Shown here: positions 18,101-26,468 of the stretch, piece by piece | Numbering within the stretch: the stretch's first letter is position 1 | Layout: the number at the start of each line of letters is the position of its first letter | NCBI GenBank assembly: GCA_019359765.1 | Contig: JAHHGU010000003.1 | Coordinates: 62,001-126,000 of the forward strand | Reading direction: 5' to 3' | DNA: 64,000 nucleotides | Source: Aphanothece sp. CMT-3BRIN-NPC111 | GTDB taxonomy: Bacteria > Cyanobacteriota > Cyanobacteriia > Cyanobacteriales > JAHHGU01 | The notes under the pieces: generated by a model | The model's database searches: none | The model's input: the letters and a program-made list of their open reading frames with translations, nothing else | Told to the model about the DNA's origin: nothing | Translations under genes and position numbers: made by a program

Positions 18101-19855
18101 CGGGGATTGATGATTGACATCAATGAACGCAAACAGGCAGAAGAAGCACTACAAGAAACTAACCACACCCTACAGGCGCTAATTCAAGCCTGCCCTCTAG
18201 GAATTACAGTTTACAATTTTGATGGCGAGGTGAAACTTTGGAATCCAGCTGCTGAGCGGATCTTCGGTTGGAGCGAACAAGAAGCACTGGGTCATTTTCT
18301 GCCTACCGTCCCTGAAGACAAACGAGACGAGTTTCTTTTCAGCTTAAATAGTGTCAGGCAAGGTCAGGCATTGACTGGTGTAGAAGGGCGTCGTCAAAGG
18401 AAAGACGGTTTACCGATTGATGTGGCTTTGTGGGCAGCACCGTTACGTGATGCCAAAGACAATACGAGCTGCATGTCTATAATTGCTGATATCAGTGAAC
18501 GTAAGCAGTTAGAAGAGGAACGCGCACAACTCCTCGCTAGCGAGCAAGCTGCACGCGCTGACGCTGAAGCTGCCAACCGCATGAAGGACGAGTTTTTAGC
18601 CACACTTTCCCATGAACTTCGTACCCCCCTCAACTCCATGCTGGGGTGGACTCAGCTACTACGCACCCGCAAGTTTGATCAGAAAACTGCTGATCGTGCA
18701 TTAGAGACAATCGACCGCAATACCAAGTCCCTAGCCCAACTAATCGAGGATGTTCTAGATGTCTCACGCATTATTACAGGCAAGCTGCGCCTAAATGTGC
18801 GCCCGGTAGAACTTGTGCCAGCAATAGAGGCTGCTATCGATACGCTACAACCAGCAGCGGAGGCTAAAAAAATTCGTCTCGAATCTGTACTTGACCGCTC
18901 GACAGGGAAAATTTTAGGTGATTCCAACCGCTTACAGCAGGTTGTATGGAATCTGCTCTCCAACGCCGTCAAGTTCACGCCAAAAGGGGGGCGCGTTGAG
19001 GTGCAACTGTTAGAAGTCAAAAGTATCGAGAACTCTCAATTAACTCAAAACTCTGTACGGGCGGGTTTAGCAGATGAATCTGGGTTCTTAACAGAACAAT
19101 CCTTGAACATTACCCCCCCTACAACTCAAAACTCTTATGTTCAGATCCGGGTAAGCGACACGGGCAAGGGTATTCCTGCCAACTTTCTACCCTACGTCTT
19201 TGAACGCTTCCGCCAAGCAGATGGCTCGATCACGAGAACATACGGCGGACTTGGGCTAGGGTTAGCTATTGTGCGCTATTTAGTGGAACTGCACGGTGGC
19301 ACAGTTCATGCTCTCAGCGAGGGAGAAGGGCAGGGAGCAACATTCGTTGTGAATCTTCCGCTTATAGAAAAGAGCAGGGGGAGAATAGAAGCAGGGGTGC
19401 AGGGGGAAAAAATTACAGAAGAAACTTCCCTGGCTTCCTCAGCCTCCCCTGCTTCCCAAGCTCAGGAAACCCCCCTCTCTGGCTTGCGAGTTCTCGTTGT
19501 GGATGATGAGGCTGATACACGTGAGTTGCTGATTACTATCCTTGAACAGTATGGAGCTGAAGTTACAGCTTCTGCATCAGCAAGTGAGGCACTTGAAGCA
19601 CTGCAACGATTCAAGCCTAATGTACTCGTGAGCGATATTGGTATGCCAGAAGTTGATGGCTATACACTAATTCGCAAAATCAGGACGCTGGATGCAGATC
19701 AAGGAGGACAAATTCCGGCTGTGGCGCTGACAGCCTATGCTAGAGCCGAGGAACGCAATCAGGCTCTATTGGCAGGTTTTCAGCTACACGTTCCTAAGCC
19801 AGTCGATCCCGCTGAGTTAGCTATAGTGGTTGCGAATCTAGCTGGAAAATGGTGA
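15113..19855 (+). CDS. Eight-PAS hybrid histidine kinase with DUF4118 membrane domain
   Basis: A 1580-aa hybrid sensor kinase. Residues 10-105 hold about four membrane segments of the DUF4118/KdpD type (NYFFTEPIYKLSV). Eight PAS/PAC units follow in series, each ending in a (D/E)RKQAE-type linker, between about residues 120 and 1135. Then come HisKA (SHELRTPL, His1167), HATPase (N box NRLQQVVWNLLSNAVKFTP, DTGKGIPANF, GGLGLGLAI) and a receiver domain with phosphoacceptor Asp1508 in VSDIGMPEVDGY. Starts at TTG with AAGGAG eight bases upstream. The region around 19030-19140 includes two ACTCAAA units read in frame between HATPase motifs. It is followed 22 bp later by a second hybrid kinase. The signal is unknown. 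Confidence 0.93.
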   Translation: MRVIRPRLKPYAVAVLAVASAVLLTLLIKPLLAPTITPLFFAAVTVSVWYGGMETGLLATVLSALSINYFFTEPIYKLSVATLGELVRLSVFVLVTLLISSLNSELRTAKQRIEKSMLKLQASEKRYRHIVDTAYEGIWKFDAEAKAEYVNQRMAQMLGYSVEEMLGHPIFDFMEREAQIESQQLLQRRQQGIQEQFDFCFRRRDGSKLWAIVSSSPIVNEQGEYLGAIAMVTDVTARKQAEEALQASEERYRELFENANDVVYTLDLAGNLTSLNKAGERIIGYTREQLLNQPIAKLVMPEYLETMIQMFDRKLAGEKITTYELEIITKDNRLLTLEVNSRLIYKEGKPIGAQGIARDISDRKQVEQALRESESRLRSLVDSNLIGIIFATFSGNIIEANNEWLRILGYTQEEVLSGKVNFLDITPPEYQQLDQQAMEEMKRTGTHTPFEKEYIRKDGSRVPVLVGTAYLGGDNDLGVGFMLDLTERKQAEENLRQLSNQVQEQANTLNAILSASVDHIYIVDRVGRYKYVSAGGAEAVGLKPIDFVGKTWRDLGLPADTMQAFDAQREKVISTGEPLTTETSFSTPIGLRYYEYIVAPFYQERNIEGIVVISRDTTDRKQAEKAMRESEVRFRTLVEQSPLSMQIVSPDGLTLQVNRAWEELWGLTLDDLPEYNLLEDEQLVAKGIMPYIKQGFAGEAAMIPAIAYDPNESLPDRSIHQEPQRWVRGFIYPVKDEDENIREMVLIHEDITPRIRAEEAVRFSEAKFRRLAESNIIGVITVDIGGSMIEANDAFLQMIGYTQEELAAGNIDWQDLTPAEHLPQDRVAIEQLKQTGVCTPFEKEYIRKDGSRVPVFLGGALLEGSQSTTICFVLDLSDRKQAEKALKESEERFRLLAEKVRVIPWEADPITGRFTYVGPQAVEILGYPVEDWYSDNFWFQHIHPQDRDWAINYCLDCSATLDNYEFEYRMLTSDGRIVWLYDIVNVVRGENQPQLLRGLMIDINERKQAEEALQETNHTLQALIQACPLGITVYNFDGEVKLWNPAAERIFGWSEQEALGHFLPTVPEDKRDEFLFSLNSVRQGQALTGVEGRRQRKDGLPIDVALWAAPLRDAKDNTSCMSIIADISERKQLEEERAQLLASEQAARADAEAANRMKDEFLATLSHELRTPLNSMLGWTQLLRTRKFDQKTADRALETIDRNTKSLAQLIEDVLDVSRIITGKLRLNVRPVELVPAIEAAIDTLQPAAEAKKIRLESVLDRSTGKILGDSNRLQQVVWNLLSNAVKFTPKGGRVEVQLLEVKSIENSQLTQNSVRAGLADESGFLTEQSLNITPPTTQNSYVQIRVSDTGKGIPANFLPYVFERFRQADGSITRTYGGLGLGLAIVRYLVELHGGTVHALSEGEGQGATFVVNLPLIEKSRGRIEAGVQGEKITEETSLASSASPASQAQETPLSGLRVLVVDDEADTRELLITILEQYGAEVTASASASEALEALQRFKPNVLVSDIGMPEVDGYTLIRKIRTLDADQGGQIPAVALTAYARAEERNQALLAGFQLHVPKPVDPAELAIVVANLAGKW

Positions 19856-19877
19856 AAGTTGCCAGAAGCTAAAAACG

Positions 19878-22800
19878 ATGACAGATCTAGATAAGACCAA
19901 AGATGAACTAATCGATGAATTAGTAGCATTGCGTCAACGGGTTGCTGAGTTGGAGCGATTAGAAATTGAGCATCAGCACTCAGAGTCGGCGCTGCGGCAA
20001 CGCTTAACTCAGTTGCAAGCGAGAACAGAAGCCCCACCTACTGATTTTACTAAGATTCAAGTATCTGGTTACGATATTGAATGGAACTCTGTACAGGGCA
20101 CTTGTACCGCCTTAAACCTTCCGGTTGTTCTCATGTGGATTGATACCACCCTCGCAAGTCTAATGGCTGGTATTCAGGCGATGGTGGGAACCCAGCGTTT
20201 TGCTCTAGCTTTACAAAGTGAAGGACGCAAGAGCGTTGCAGCCGATTGGCAGGTGATCTCTCAATACCCAAATTTCCAGGACGGCTTCGCAGCGCTAGCT
20301 AAACTCGCAACTGTAGCGGGATGGGGAGATTGGCAACTCATCTCTATTGATTGGACAAAACAGGAGTGTAACTTTCGGATCAGGAATAGTTGGGAAGGTC
20401 GCTATCAAAAGGCACTGGGAGTCTGTTGGGGTAGCGGAATGCTCGCGGGTAAGTTAGCTGGCTATTGTTCTAAACTTTTTGAGACCAACTATTGGAGCGA
20501 GCAAACGGCATTCATTGCTAGGGGAGACGAATTCGATGAGTTTATGGTACGCCCTTCAAAGCGTTCTCTGGAAGAAGAAATCGAAAGGTTACTGGAAACT
20601 GACAATGCCACCCGTGCTGATATGGCTGTAGCTTTGCAAAAGCTACAACGAGAAGTCACCGAACGTCAACAAGTTGAGGCAGCCTTGCGTGAGAGCGAGG
20701 AGCGACTAAGATTAGCTTTAGAAGCTGCCAAGATGGGTTTCTGGGATTGGGACATTGTCAATAACAACGTTGCTTGGTCTAAAAACCATGAACTGTTATT
20801 TGGTCTAGCTGACGGCACTTTTAAGGGAACCTATGAAGCTTTCCTTGAACTTGTTCATCCTGACGACCAGAAATCTGTAGTTGCAGTACTGGCTCGTGCC
20901 CTTGAAGAAAAGACAGATTATAGCGATGAATTCCGTATTTTATGGCCTGATAGTAGCATCCACTGGATCGAAGCCAAAGGTCAATTTTTTTATGACGAGG
21001 CTGGGCAGGCAATCAGAGCGCTCGGCGTCTGCATGGATATTAGCGATCGCAAGCACAATGAGCAAGCAGTACGGGAGAGCAAAGACCGATATCGACAACT
21101 TGTGGAATTATCACCGGATACCGTTTTTATTCAAAGCGAAGGTAAGTTTGTCTTTGTAAACAGCGCGGGTGTAAAACTTTTTGGTGCTGCCAACCCTGAA
21201 CAACTTATCGGTAAAGAAATACTTAATTATATCCACACCAACTATCACGAACTTGTTAAGGAGCGCATTCAACAAATTGTAGAAGCAACACAGGAAGCAT
21301 CTCTTATTGAAGAAAAGTTTATCCGTCTGGATGGGACAGTTGTAGATGTAGAAGTGGCGGCATCTCCCTTCACATATAACGGTAAGCCAGCTGTTCAGGT
21401 AGTAGCTCGCGATATCACTGAACGCAAGCAAGCGGAGGAAGTTTTAAAAGAGCGGGCAGTAGTGCTTCAGAATCAGCAAGCATGGCTTGAAGATGCGCTG
21501 CACCTCATGCCTTCACCACTGCTGTTTATTGAGCCGGGAACGGCCAAAGTAACTTTCGCCAATAAAGCAGCTGACGAGCTAGCTGGAGGCAAATTTCCTC
21601 AGGATAAACCAGCAGAAGAGTACCATACTATTTACTACTGCACCGATGCTGCCGGGAAACGCATCCCGGACGAGCAGATGCCTGGGGTGCGGTTGGCGCG
21701 GGGCGAAAGTTTGCAAGGGTTTGAGATGGATTGGCACACACCAGGGGGAATCCGCTCTCTGCTCATCTTTGCCGAAACCCTCCCAGCAATGCACGGTCAT
21801 CCAGCTACCTGTGTATTGGTGTTTCAGGATATTACTCAGATCAAGCAGTTACAAGAAGCGCTGCGACAACAGACAGAGGAGTTAGTGCAAGCAAATCGCA
21901 TGAAGGATGAGTTTTTATCGATTCTTTCTCATGAACTACGCACACCCCTGAACTCAATCTTGGGATGGTCTCGCCTGTTATGCACTCGCAAGATGAATGA
22001 AGCTGCCACAACTAAGGCACTGCAAACTATTGAGCGCAATGCAGCGGTGCAGGCACAATTAATCGAAGATATTCTGGATGTTTCTCGGATCATTACGGGC
22101 AAGCTGCGCCTTAAAGTCTGCCCAGTTGAGATCAAACGAGTGATTGGAGCATCTATTGATACAGTTCGTCCGGCAGCAGATGCTAAGGAAATTCAGATCC
22201 AGACGCTACTCGATTCCTCTCCGGATGTAGTCTCAGGAGATCCAGATCGCTTGCAGCAGGTAATCTGGAATCTGCTTTCCAATGCGATCAAGTTCACGCC
22301 TAAGGGAGGCAAAATTCAAGTCCAAGTTGAATGCATCAACTCCCAGGTTCAAGTTTCGGTCACTGACACAGGACAGGGTATCAATGCTGATTTTTTACCC
22401 TATGTGTTTGAACGGTTTCGTCAAGCTGATGGCACAAGTACAAGGTCACATGGGGGGCTGGGACTTGGTTTAGCGATCGTGCGTCATCTTGTAGAACTTC
22501 ATGGTGGCACAGTTGAGGTAGAAAGTCCGGGAGTTGGTCAAGGAGCAACCTTTACAGTTAAACTTCCGATCGTGGCTGTTCGCCGGGACGAAAGTAATTT
22601 GGTGCAATTATCTGCGATCGCCACAAGTACTGAGCCGAGCAATGATTCCCCACAACTCCAGAATTTGAGAATACTGGTTGTCGATGATGAAGCGGATGCA
22701 CGGGAACTACTAACTACAATACTTGAAGAATGCGGCGCACAGGTAGCAACAGCCGCCTCTGCAAGTGAAGCGCTGGACTCGCTTGAGCAGTTCAAGCCGG

Positions 22801-23045
22801 ATGTACTTTTAAGCGACATCGGTATGCCCAATGAAGACGGATATACGCTGATGCGTAAAATAAGGGCATTAAAGCCGGAACGTGGAGGACAGATTCCTGC
22901 TGCTGCACTAACGGCGTATGCTGGAACTCAAGACCGCACGCAAGCACTTTTGGCAGGTTTTCAGACTCATGTGCCTAAACCAGTCGAACTTGTTGAATTA
23001 ATTGCGGTAGTCGCTTCTCTTGCTGGACGTGCTGGAAAAGTTTGA
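19878..23045 (+). CDS. V4R-PAS hybrid histidine kinase
   Basis: A 1055-aa soluble hybrid kinase. A short N-terminal coiled coil (1-45) precedes a V4R small-molecule-binding domain at about 60-230 (VCWGSGMLAGKLAGYCSKLF near its end). Three PAS units follow (about 265-390, 395-515, 525-640), then HisKA (SHELRTPL, His685), HATPase (DTGQGINADFLPYVFERFRQ, GGLGLGLAI) and a receiver domain with Asp in LLSDIGMPNEDGY near 980. Its kinase and receiver modules closely resemble those of the preceding gene, pointing to duplication. No transmembrane segment. It starts 22 bp after the upstream kinase, so the two are probably cotranscribed and may phosphorylate common targets. V4R ligands elsewhere include aromatics and tetrapyrrole precursors; here the ligand is unknown. 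Confidence 0.92.
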   Translation: MTDLDKTKDELIDELVALRQRVAELERLEIEHQHSESALRQRLTQLQARTEAPPTDFTKIQVSGYDIEWNSVQGTCTALNLPVVLMWIDTTLASLMAGIQAMVGTQRFALALQSEGRKSVAADWQVISQYPNFQDGFAALAKLATVAGWGDWQLISIDWTKQECNFRIRNSWEGRYQKALGVCWGSGMLAGKLAGYCSKLFETNYWSEQTAFIARGDEFDEFMVRPSKRSLEEEIERLLETDNATRADMAVALQKLQREVTERQQVEAALRESEERLRLALEAAKMGFWDWDIVNNNVAWSKNHELLFGLADGTFKGTYEAFLELVHPDDQKSVVAVLARALEEKTDYSDEFRILWPDSSIHWIEAKGQFFYDEAGQAIRALGVCMDISDRKHNEQAVRESKDRYRQLVELSPDTVFIQSEGKFVFVNSAGVKLFGAANPEQLIGKEILNYIHTNYHELVKERIQQIVEATQEASLIEEKFIRLDGTVVDVEVAASPFTYNGKPAVQVVARDITERKQAEEVLKERAVVLQNQQAWLEDALHLMPSPLLFIEPGTAKVTFANKAADELAGGKFPQDKPAEEYHTIYYCTDAAGKRIPDEQMPGVRLARGESLQGFEMDWHTPGGIRSLLIFAETLPAMHGHPATCVLVFQDITQIKQLQEALRQQTEELVQANRMKDEFLSILSHELRTPLNSILGWSRLLCTRKMNEAATTKALQTIERNAAVQAQLIEDILDVSRIITGKLRLKVCPVEIKRVIGASIDTVRPAADAKEIQIQTLLDSSPDVVSGDPDRLQQVIWNLLSNAIKFTPKGGKIQVQVECINSQVQVSVTDTGQGINADFLPYVFERFRQADGTSTRSHGGLGLGLAIVRHLVELHGGTVEVESPGVGQGATFTVKLPIVAVRRDESNLVQLSAIATSTEPSNDSPQLQNLRILVVDDEADARELLTTILEECGAQVATAASASEALDSLEQFKPDVLLSDIGMPNEDGYTLMRKIRALKPERGGQIPAAALTAYAGTQDRTQALLAGFQTHVPKPVELVELIAVVASLAGRAGKV

Positions 23046-23082
23046 TAGTTCGGGTAACAGGAAGATTTTTAAGTTTTAACTT

Positions 23083-25491
23083 TTGCGTGCCTACCTTATT
23101 GAAGAGGACGTTCCAGACACGGAAACGGCGAGACTCCGCCTCTTCTCCCGGTCACTTACTTTGGAGGCAACCCCTTTGCTAATTCTTTTCTCCTTCACCC
23201 TTTTTATCAGTGCCTTCCTACTTTTCTGGGTGCAGCTGATGGTTGCGAAGATGATTCTGCCCCTTTTAGGCGGATCTCCATCAGTATGGAATACTTGTCT
23301 ATTTTTTTTCCAAGCTACTTTATTGCTTGGTTATGGATACTCCCATCTCACAACCATGTGGTGGAGCGTCCGTCGCCAAGCCGCGATTCATAGTAGTTTA
23401 CTCTTAGTGGTGATCGCCTTTTTACCCATCACCTTGGCTAAGGGTTGGGTTCCTCCTCACGACGCTAATCCTATTCCTTGGTTACTAGCCCTCCTGCTTT
23501 TATCTGTTGGATTCCCCTTCTTTGTGGTGGCGACAAGCGCCCCTCTGTTACAGAAGTGGTTTGCTCACACCGATCACCCAGCAAGTTCCGATCCATATTT
23601 TCTATATGCTGCTAGTAACTTCGGCAGTCTGTTAGGCGCTATTGGCTACCCCATTCTAATTGAGCCTAATTTTTCTTTAACATACCAGCGTTGGTTATGG
23701 GCAAGCACTTACGGATTGCTGGCCTTACTGATATTAGGATGTGCTGTTTGCGTATGGCGATCGCGTAACGACTCCGTAAAAGTACTTTCTTCAAAAGACA
23801 AAGGTAAGGAAGAAGAACTAACTCAAAACTCAAAACTCAAAACTCAAAACTTTTCTACTACTCAACAAAAAGCTCAGTGGGTGCTGCTATCCTTCCTACC
23901 CTCCAGCTTACTTTTAGGAGTCACAACTTATTTAACAACTGATTTAGCAGCTATCCCACTTTTGTGGGCTGTGCCCTTAGCCATTTATCTGTTGAGCTTC
24001 ATTTTGACTTTCGCCCGTAAACCTTTATTACCTCATAAGGCTTTAGTAGCCATTTTGCCTTTATTATTGGCACCGCTGATTATCTTATCTTTACTGAAGG
24101 TGATGCAGCCTATTGAGGTATTACTTCCCTTCCATTTAATAGGATTTTTCATTGTTGCTTGTGTTTTTCATGGACAATTGGCTCAGACTCGTCCTCCTAG
24201 CGAGTATCTAACGAGTTTTTACTGGTGGATTTCTGTAGGCGGCGTTTTCGGTGGGTTATTCAATGCGATCGCTGCTCCTCTGCTGTTTCCCACTGTGTTA
24301 GAGTACCCTCTAATATTGGGGCTGAGCCTTCTACTTTTAGGAATTCCCTCTTCAGAAGAAGCAAGACAAAAAACAAAAGAGGAAATAAAGGCCAAAGAAA
24401 TTATTCAAGCTTCACTCTTAACTGTTCATTCTTTAGGAAATTACCCTGCATTAAGTAAGCGGCACTCCTGGACATTACCTATAAGCATAGGTCTCTTACT
24501 CGGCTCTCTAATTGTTGGTTTCCAAATCAAATCTTTTAATAACAACCTGATTGGTATTATTTTTGCTTTTATCCTACTTTTTGCCATCCGCTACGCTTTT
24601 ACTCTACACCCTATACGCTTTGGCGTTGGTTTAGCCTTGATTGTGCTACTTAGCCAGTTCTACATACCAAGTATGGGTGCAGTACTCGATACTGAGCGCA
24701 GTTTCTTTGGAGTTAATCGGGTGTTGTATGACAGGCGTGAAAATTATCACAGCCTTCTACATGGCACTACCCTGCATGGAAAACAAAGTCTCGATCCAAA
24801 ACGTCGCCGCGAACCCTTGACATACTTTTATCCCACAGGCCCAATTGGACAAGTTTTTAAAGTTTTAAATAATACTAAACGTCTATCTCACATCGGTGTG
24901 ATGGGGTTGGGTATCGGCACTCTCGCTGCCTATGCAGAACCTACGCAACAGTGGACTTTCTATGAAATAGATCCGACTGTTGACAAGCTAGCTCATAATT
25001 CTCGCTATTTTACCTTTTTACAGGACTCAAAAGCTCAAAATAAAATAGTTTTAGGTGATGCTAGGCTGGCTGTGGCGGATGTTGAAAATGATTACTATGA
25101 CTTGATTATTATGGATGCTTTTAGCTCAGATTCCATTCCAGTTCATTTAGTGACGCGGGAAGCAATCCAGCTTTACTTTAGCAAGTTAACCAAACAAGGT
25201 TTACTGGTAATTAATATTTCTAATCGTTACATCAATCTTGAGCCTGTTTTGAGCACACTAGCGCGTAATTTAGATTTGTCAACCCTTAGACAGTTGGAAC
25301 TAAATGTTTCTCCTGATGAAAGAAAACTTGGTAAATCGCCTTCTCACTGGGTACTATTAGCCCGTAACCGCAGCGATTTTGGCAACCTTATTAATGACCC
25401 GCGTTGGCAACCAATCGCAGAAACTTTGCAAGCACCTCTGTGGACAGATGATTTTTCCAATATCTTCAGTGCGCTGCGCGTTTTTCAATAG
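23083..25491 (+). CDS. Fused membrane transporter and spermidine-synthase-like protein
   Basis: An 802-aa protein. The N-terminal two thirds are membrane helices beginning LFSFTLFISAFLLFWVQLMV and the family hallmark ILPLLGGSPSVWNTC. The C-terminal part (about 590-760) is a spermidine-synthase Rossmann fold with GVMGLGIGTLAAYA, YEIDP, GDARL and DLIIMDAFSSDSIP. Proteins annotated 'fused MFS/spermidine synthase' share this plan, but polyamine synthesis has not been shown for them. The start is taken as TTG 23083 because no ATG precedes the first helix. A cytoplasmic loop near residue 250 (ELTQNSKLKTQNFSTT) is encoded by an ACTCAAA heptamer array. It lies 37 bp after the second hybrid kinase. 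Confidence 0.85.
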   Translation: MRAYLIEEDVPDTETARLRLFSRSLTLEATPLLILFSFTLFISAFLLFWVQLMVAKMILPLLGGSPSVWNTCLFFFQATLLLGYGYSHLTTMWWSVRRQAAIHSSLLLVVIAFLPITLAKGWVPPHDANPIPWLLALLLLSVGFPFFVVATSAPLLQKWFAHTDHPASSDPYFLYAASNFGSLLGAIGYPILIEPNFSLTYQRWLWASTYGLLALLILGCAVCVWRSRNDSVKVLSSKDKGKEEELTQNSKLKTQNFSTTQQKAQWVLLSFLPSSLLLGVTTYLTTDLAAIPLLWAVPLAIYLLSFILTFARKPLLPHKALVAILPLLLAPLIILSLLKVMQPIEVLLPFHLIGFFIVACVFHGQLAQTRPPSEYLTSFYWWISVGGVFGGLFNAIAAPLLFPTVLEYPLILGLSLLLLGIPSSEEARQKTKEEIKAKEIIQASLLTVHSLGNYPALSKRHSWTLPISIGLLLGSLIVGFQIKSFNNNLIGIIFAFILLFAIRYAFTLHPIRFGVGLALIVLLSQFYIPSMGAVLDTERSFFGVNRVLYDRRENYHSLLHGTTLHGKQSLDPKRRREPLTYFYPTGPIGQVFKVLNNTKRLSHIGVMGLGIGTLAAYAEPTQQWTFYEIDPTVDKLAHNSRYFTFLQDSKAQNKIVLGDARLAVADVENDYYDLIIMDAFSSDSIPVHLVTREAIQLYFSKLTKQGLLVINISNRYINLEPVLSTLARNLDLSTLRQLELNVSPDERKLGKSPSHWVLLARNRSDFGNLINDPRWQPIAETLQAPLWTDDFSNIFSALRVFQ
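23819..23851. repeat. Heptamer array (ACTCAAA) inside coding sequence
   Basis: About four tandem AACTCAAA-type units inside the fused transporter gene, in frame, encoding TQNSKLKTQN. The same unit recurs between genes at 31.7, 52.2 and 52.5 kb. Confidence 0.85.
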
Positions 25492-25642
25492 TTTTGCTAG
25501 GGAAAAGATAAGCAGGTGGGCAGAAATAGATAGCCAGAGAAAACGCATCTAAATTATGGCTAGTAAATAACTAAAATCTCTGTCCAGCGCGAATTTCCAA
25601 AATAAGATGCGTTTGCCCTGAATAAACAGTACTATAGCTGAA

Positions 25643-26095
25643 CTAATTATCAGAGAATGCTGACTGGCGACGGCTCTCGTCAATGGGCCAGTCTTCATTC
25701 TCACCCCCAACGATCAATCGCTCAACGTCAACGAATTCTTTGCTGAGTTGTCTGAGGGCGTTGATCAGGATGTCGAGTGCGATCGCATCACTCGTACCGA
25801 GATCGAACCAGCAGCGACCCCATTTGCCTTCATACTCAAATTCGCTCATGTTGTGCATCAGCGCCATCAGGCTGTTCTCAGCTGCCTCGGTGTCGTACTC
25901 CATGTAGCTGAGATCTAATCCGACTTCCTGAACCTGAATATTTTCAGCATTAAATCCTCCCAGCTTTCCTAAAAAAAACCAAGAGTTAAAGACTTCTTCA
26001 ATGTATTGCTTCTCCTTATTAGAGGGGACAGTGCTGAACTCGACCCACATCCACAGGTCAAAAGAGTTATACTCGCGGAACTGAATTATCATCAT
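25643..26095 (-). CDS. DUF3531 protein
   Basis: A 150-aa protein matching the cyanobacteria/plastid DUF3531 family: QFREYNSFDLWMWVEFSTVP, EEVFNSWFFLGKLGGFNAEN, QVQEVGLDLSYMEYD, GRCWFDLGTSDAIALDILIN and IVGGENEDWPI. Highly conserved in oxygenic phototrophs; the molecular role is unknown. No membrane segment or signal peptide. The ATG at 26095 may be followed by a second usable Met. Convergent with the fused transporter gene. Confidence 0.88.
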   Translation of the reverse strand: MMIIQFREYNSFDLWMWVEFSTVPSNKEKQYIEEVFNSWFFLGKLGGFNAENIQVQEVGLDLSYMEYDTEAAENSLMALMHNMSEFEYEGKWGRCWFDLGTSDAIALDILINALRQLSKEFVDVERLIVGGENEDWPIDESRRQSAFSDN

Positions 26096-26310
26096 TAAAA
26101 TCCTGATTCTGGCTATTTTTTCGCTTTCTTACTTATTTTTGTGGTTATCTGTTGTTTACTAGCATCTTTTTTTAGTATCTGTATTATTACTTATCCTTAT
26201 AGGCACCTCAAGCATTATATCTTTTGCAAAATAATCCTTGTTATTACCCACATTGATTTGACTGAAAAACAAATTTCGGGGGCAGATGCCTCAAGCCCTC
26301 CAGACAAAAG

Positions 26311-26336
26311 TAGGGGCACGCCACTGCCTGCCCCTA
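26311..26336. repeat. GGGGCA hairpin
   Basis: Arms TAGGGGCA (26311-26318) and TGCCCCTA (26329-26336) with a 10-base loop. Same arms as the hairpin at 55976-56001. Confidence 0.7.
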
Positions 26337-26416
26337 GTTGCTTGCTAATATGCCTACATCTGCTGCTACACCCTGTATAGGTTAAAGCCGATATGGGGAA
26401 GGAGAAGATCTCAAGA

Positions 26417-26440
26417 TAGGGGCATACTGTACGCCCCTTA
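26417..26440. repeat. GGGGC hairpin downstream of the TPR gene
   Basis: TAGGGGC and GCCCCTTA arms separated by about 9 bases, shortly after the TPR gene stop on the minus strand. Possible terminator, though without a clear T run. Confidence 0.5.
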
Positions 26441-26468
26441 ATAGGCTGCCTATTTTACGGCTCACTAT

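Larger units (their letters stand above)
26096..26468. other. Intergenic region with two GGGGCA hairpins
   Basis: 373 bp with no credible gene. Two short palindromes are visible: TAGGGGCA/TGCCCCTA at 26311-26336, and TAGGGGC with its imperfect partner GCCCCTTA at 26417-26440. Both belong to a hairpin family also seen at 55976-56001. They lie downstream of the TPR gene and may terminate it. Confidence 0.6.
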
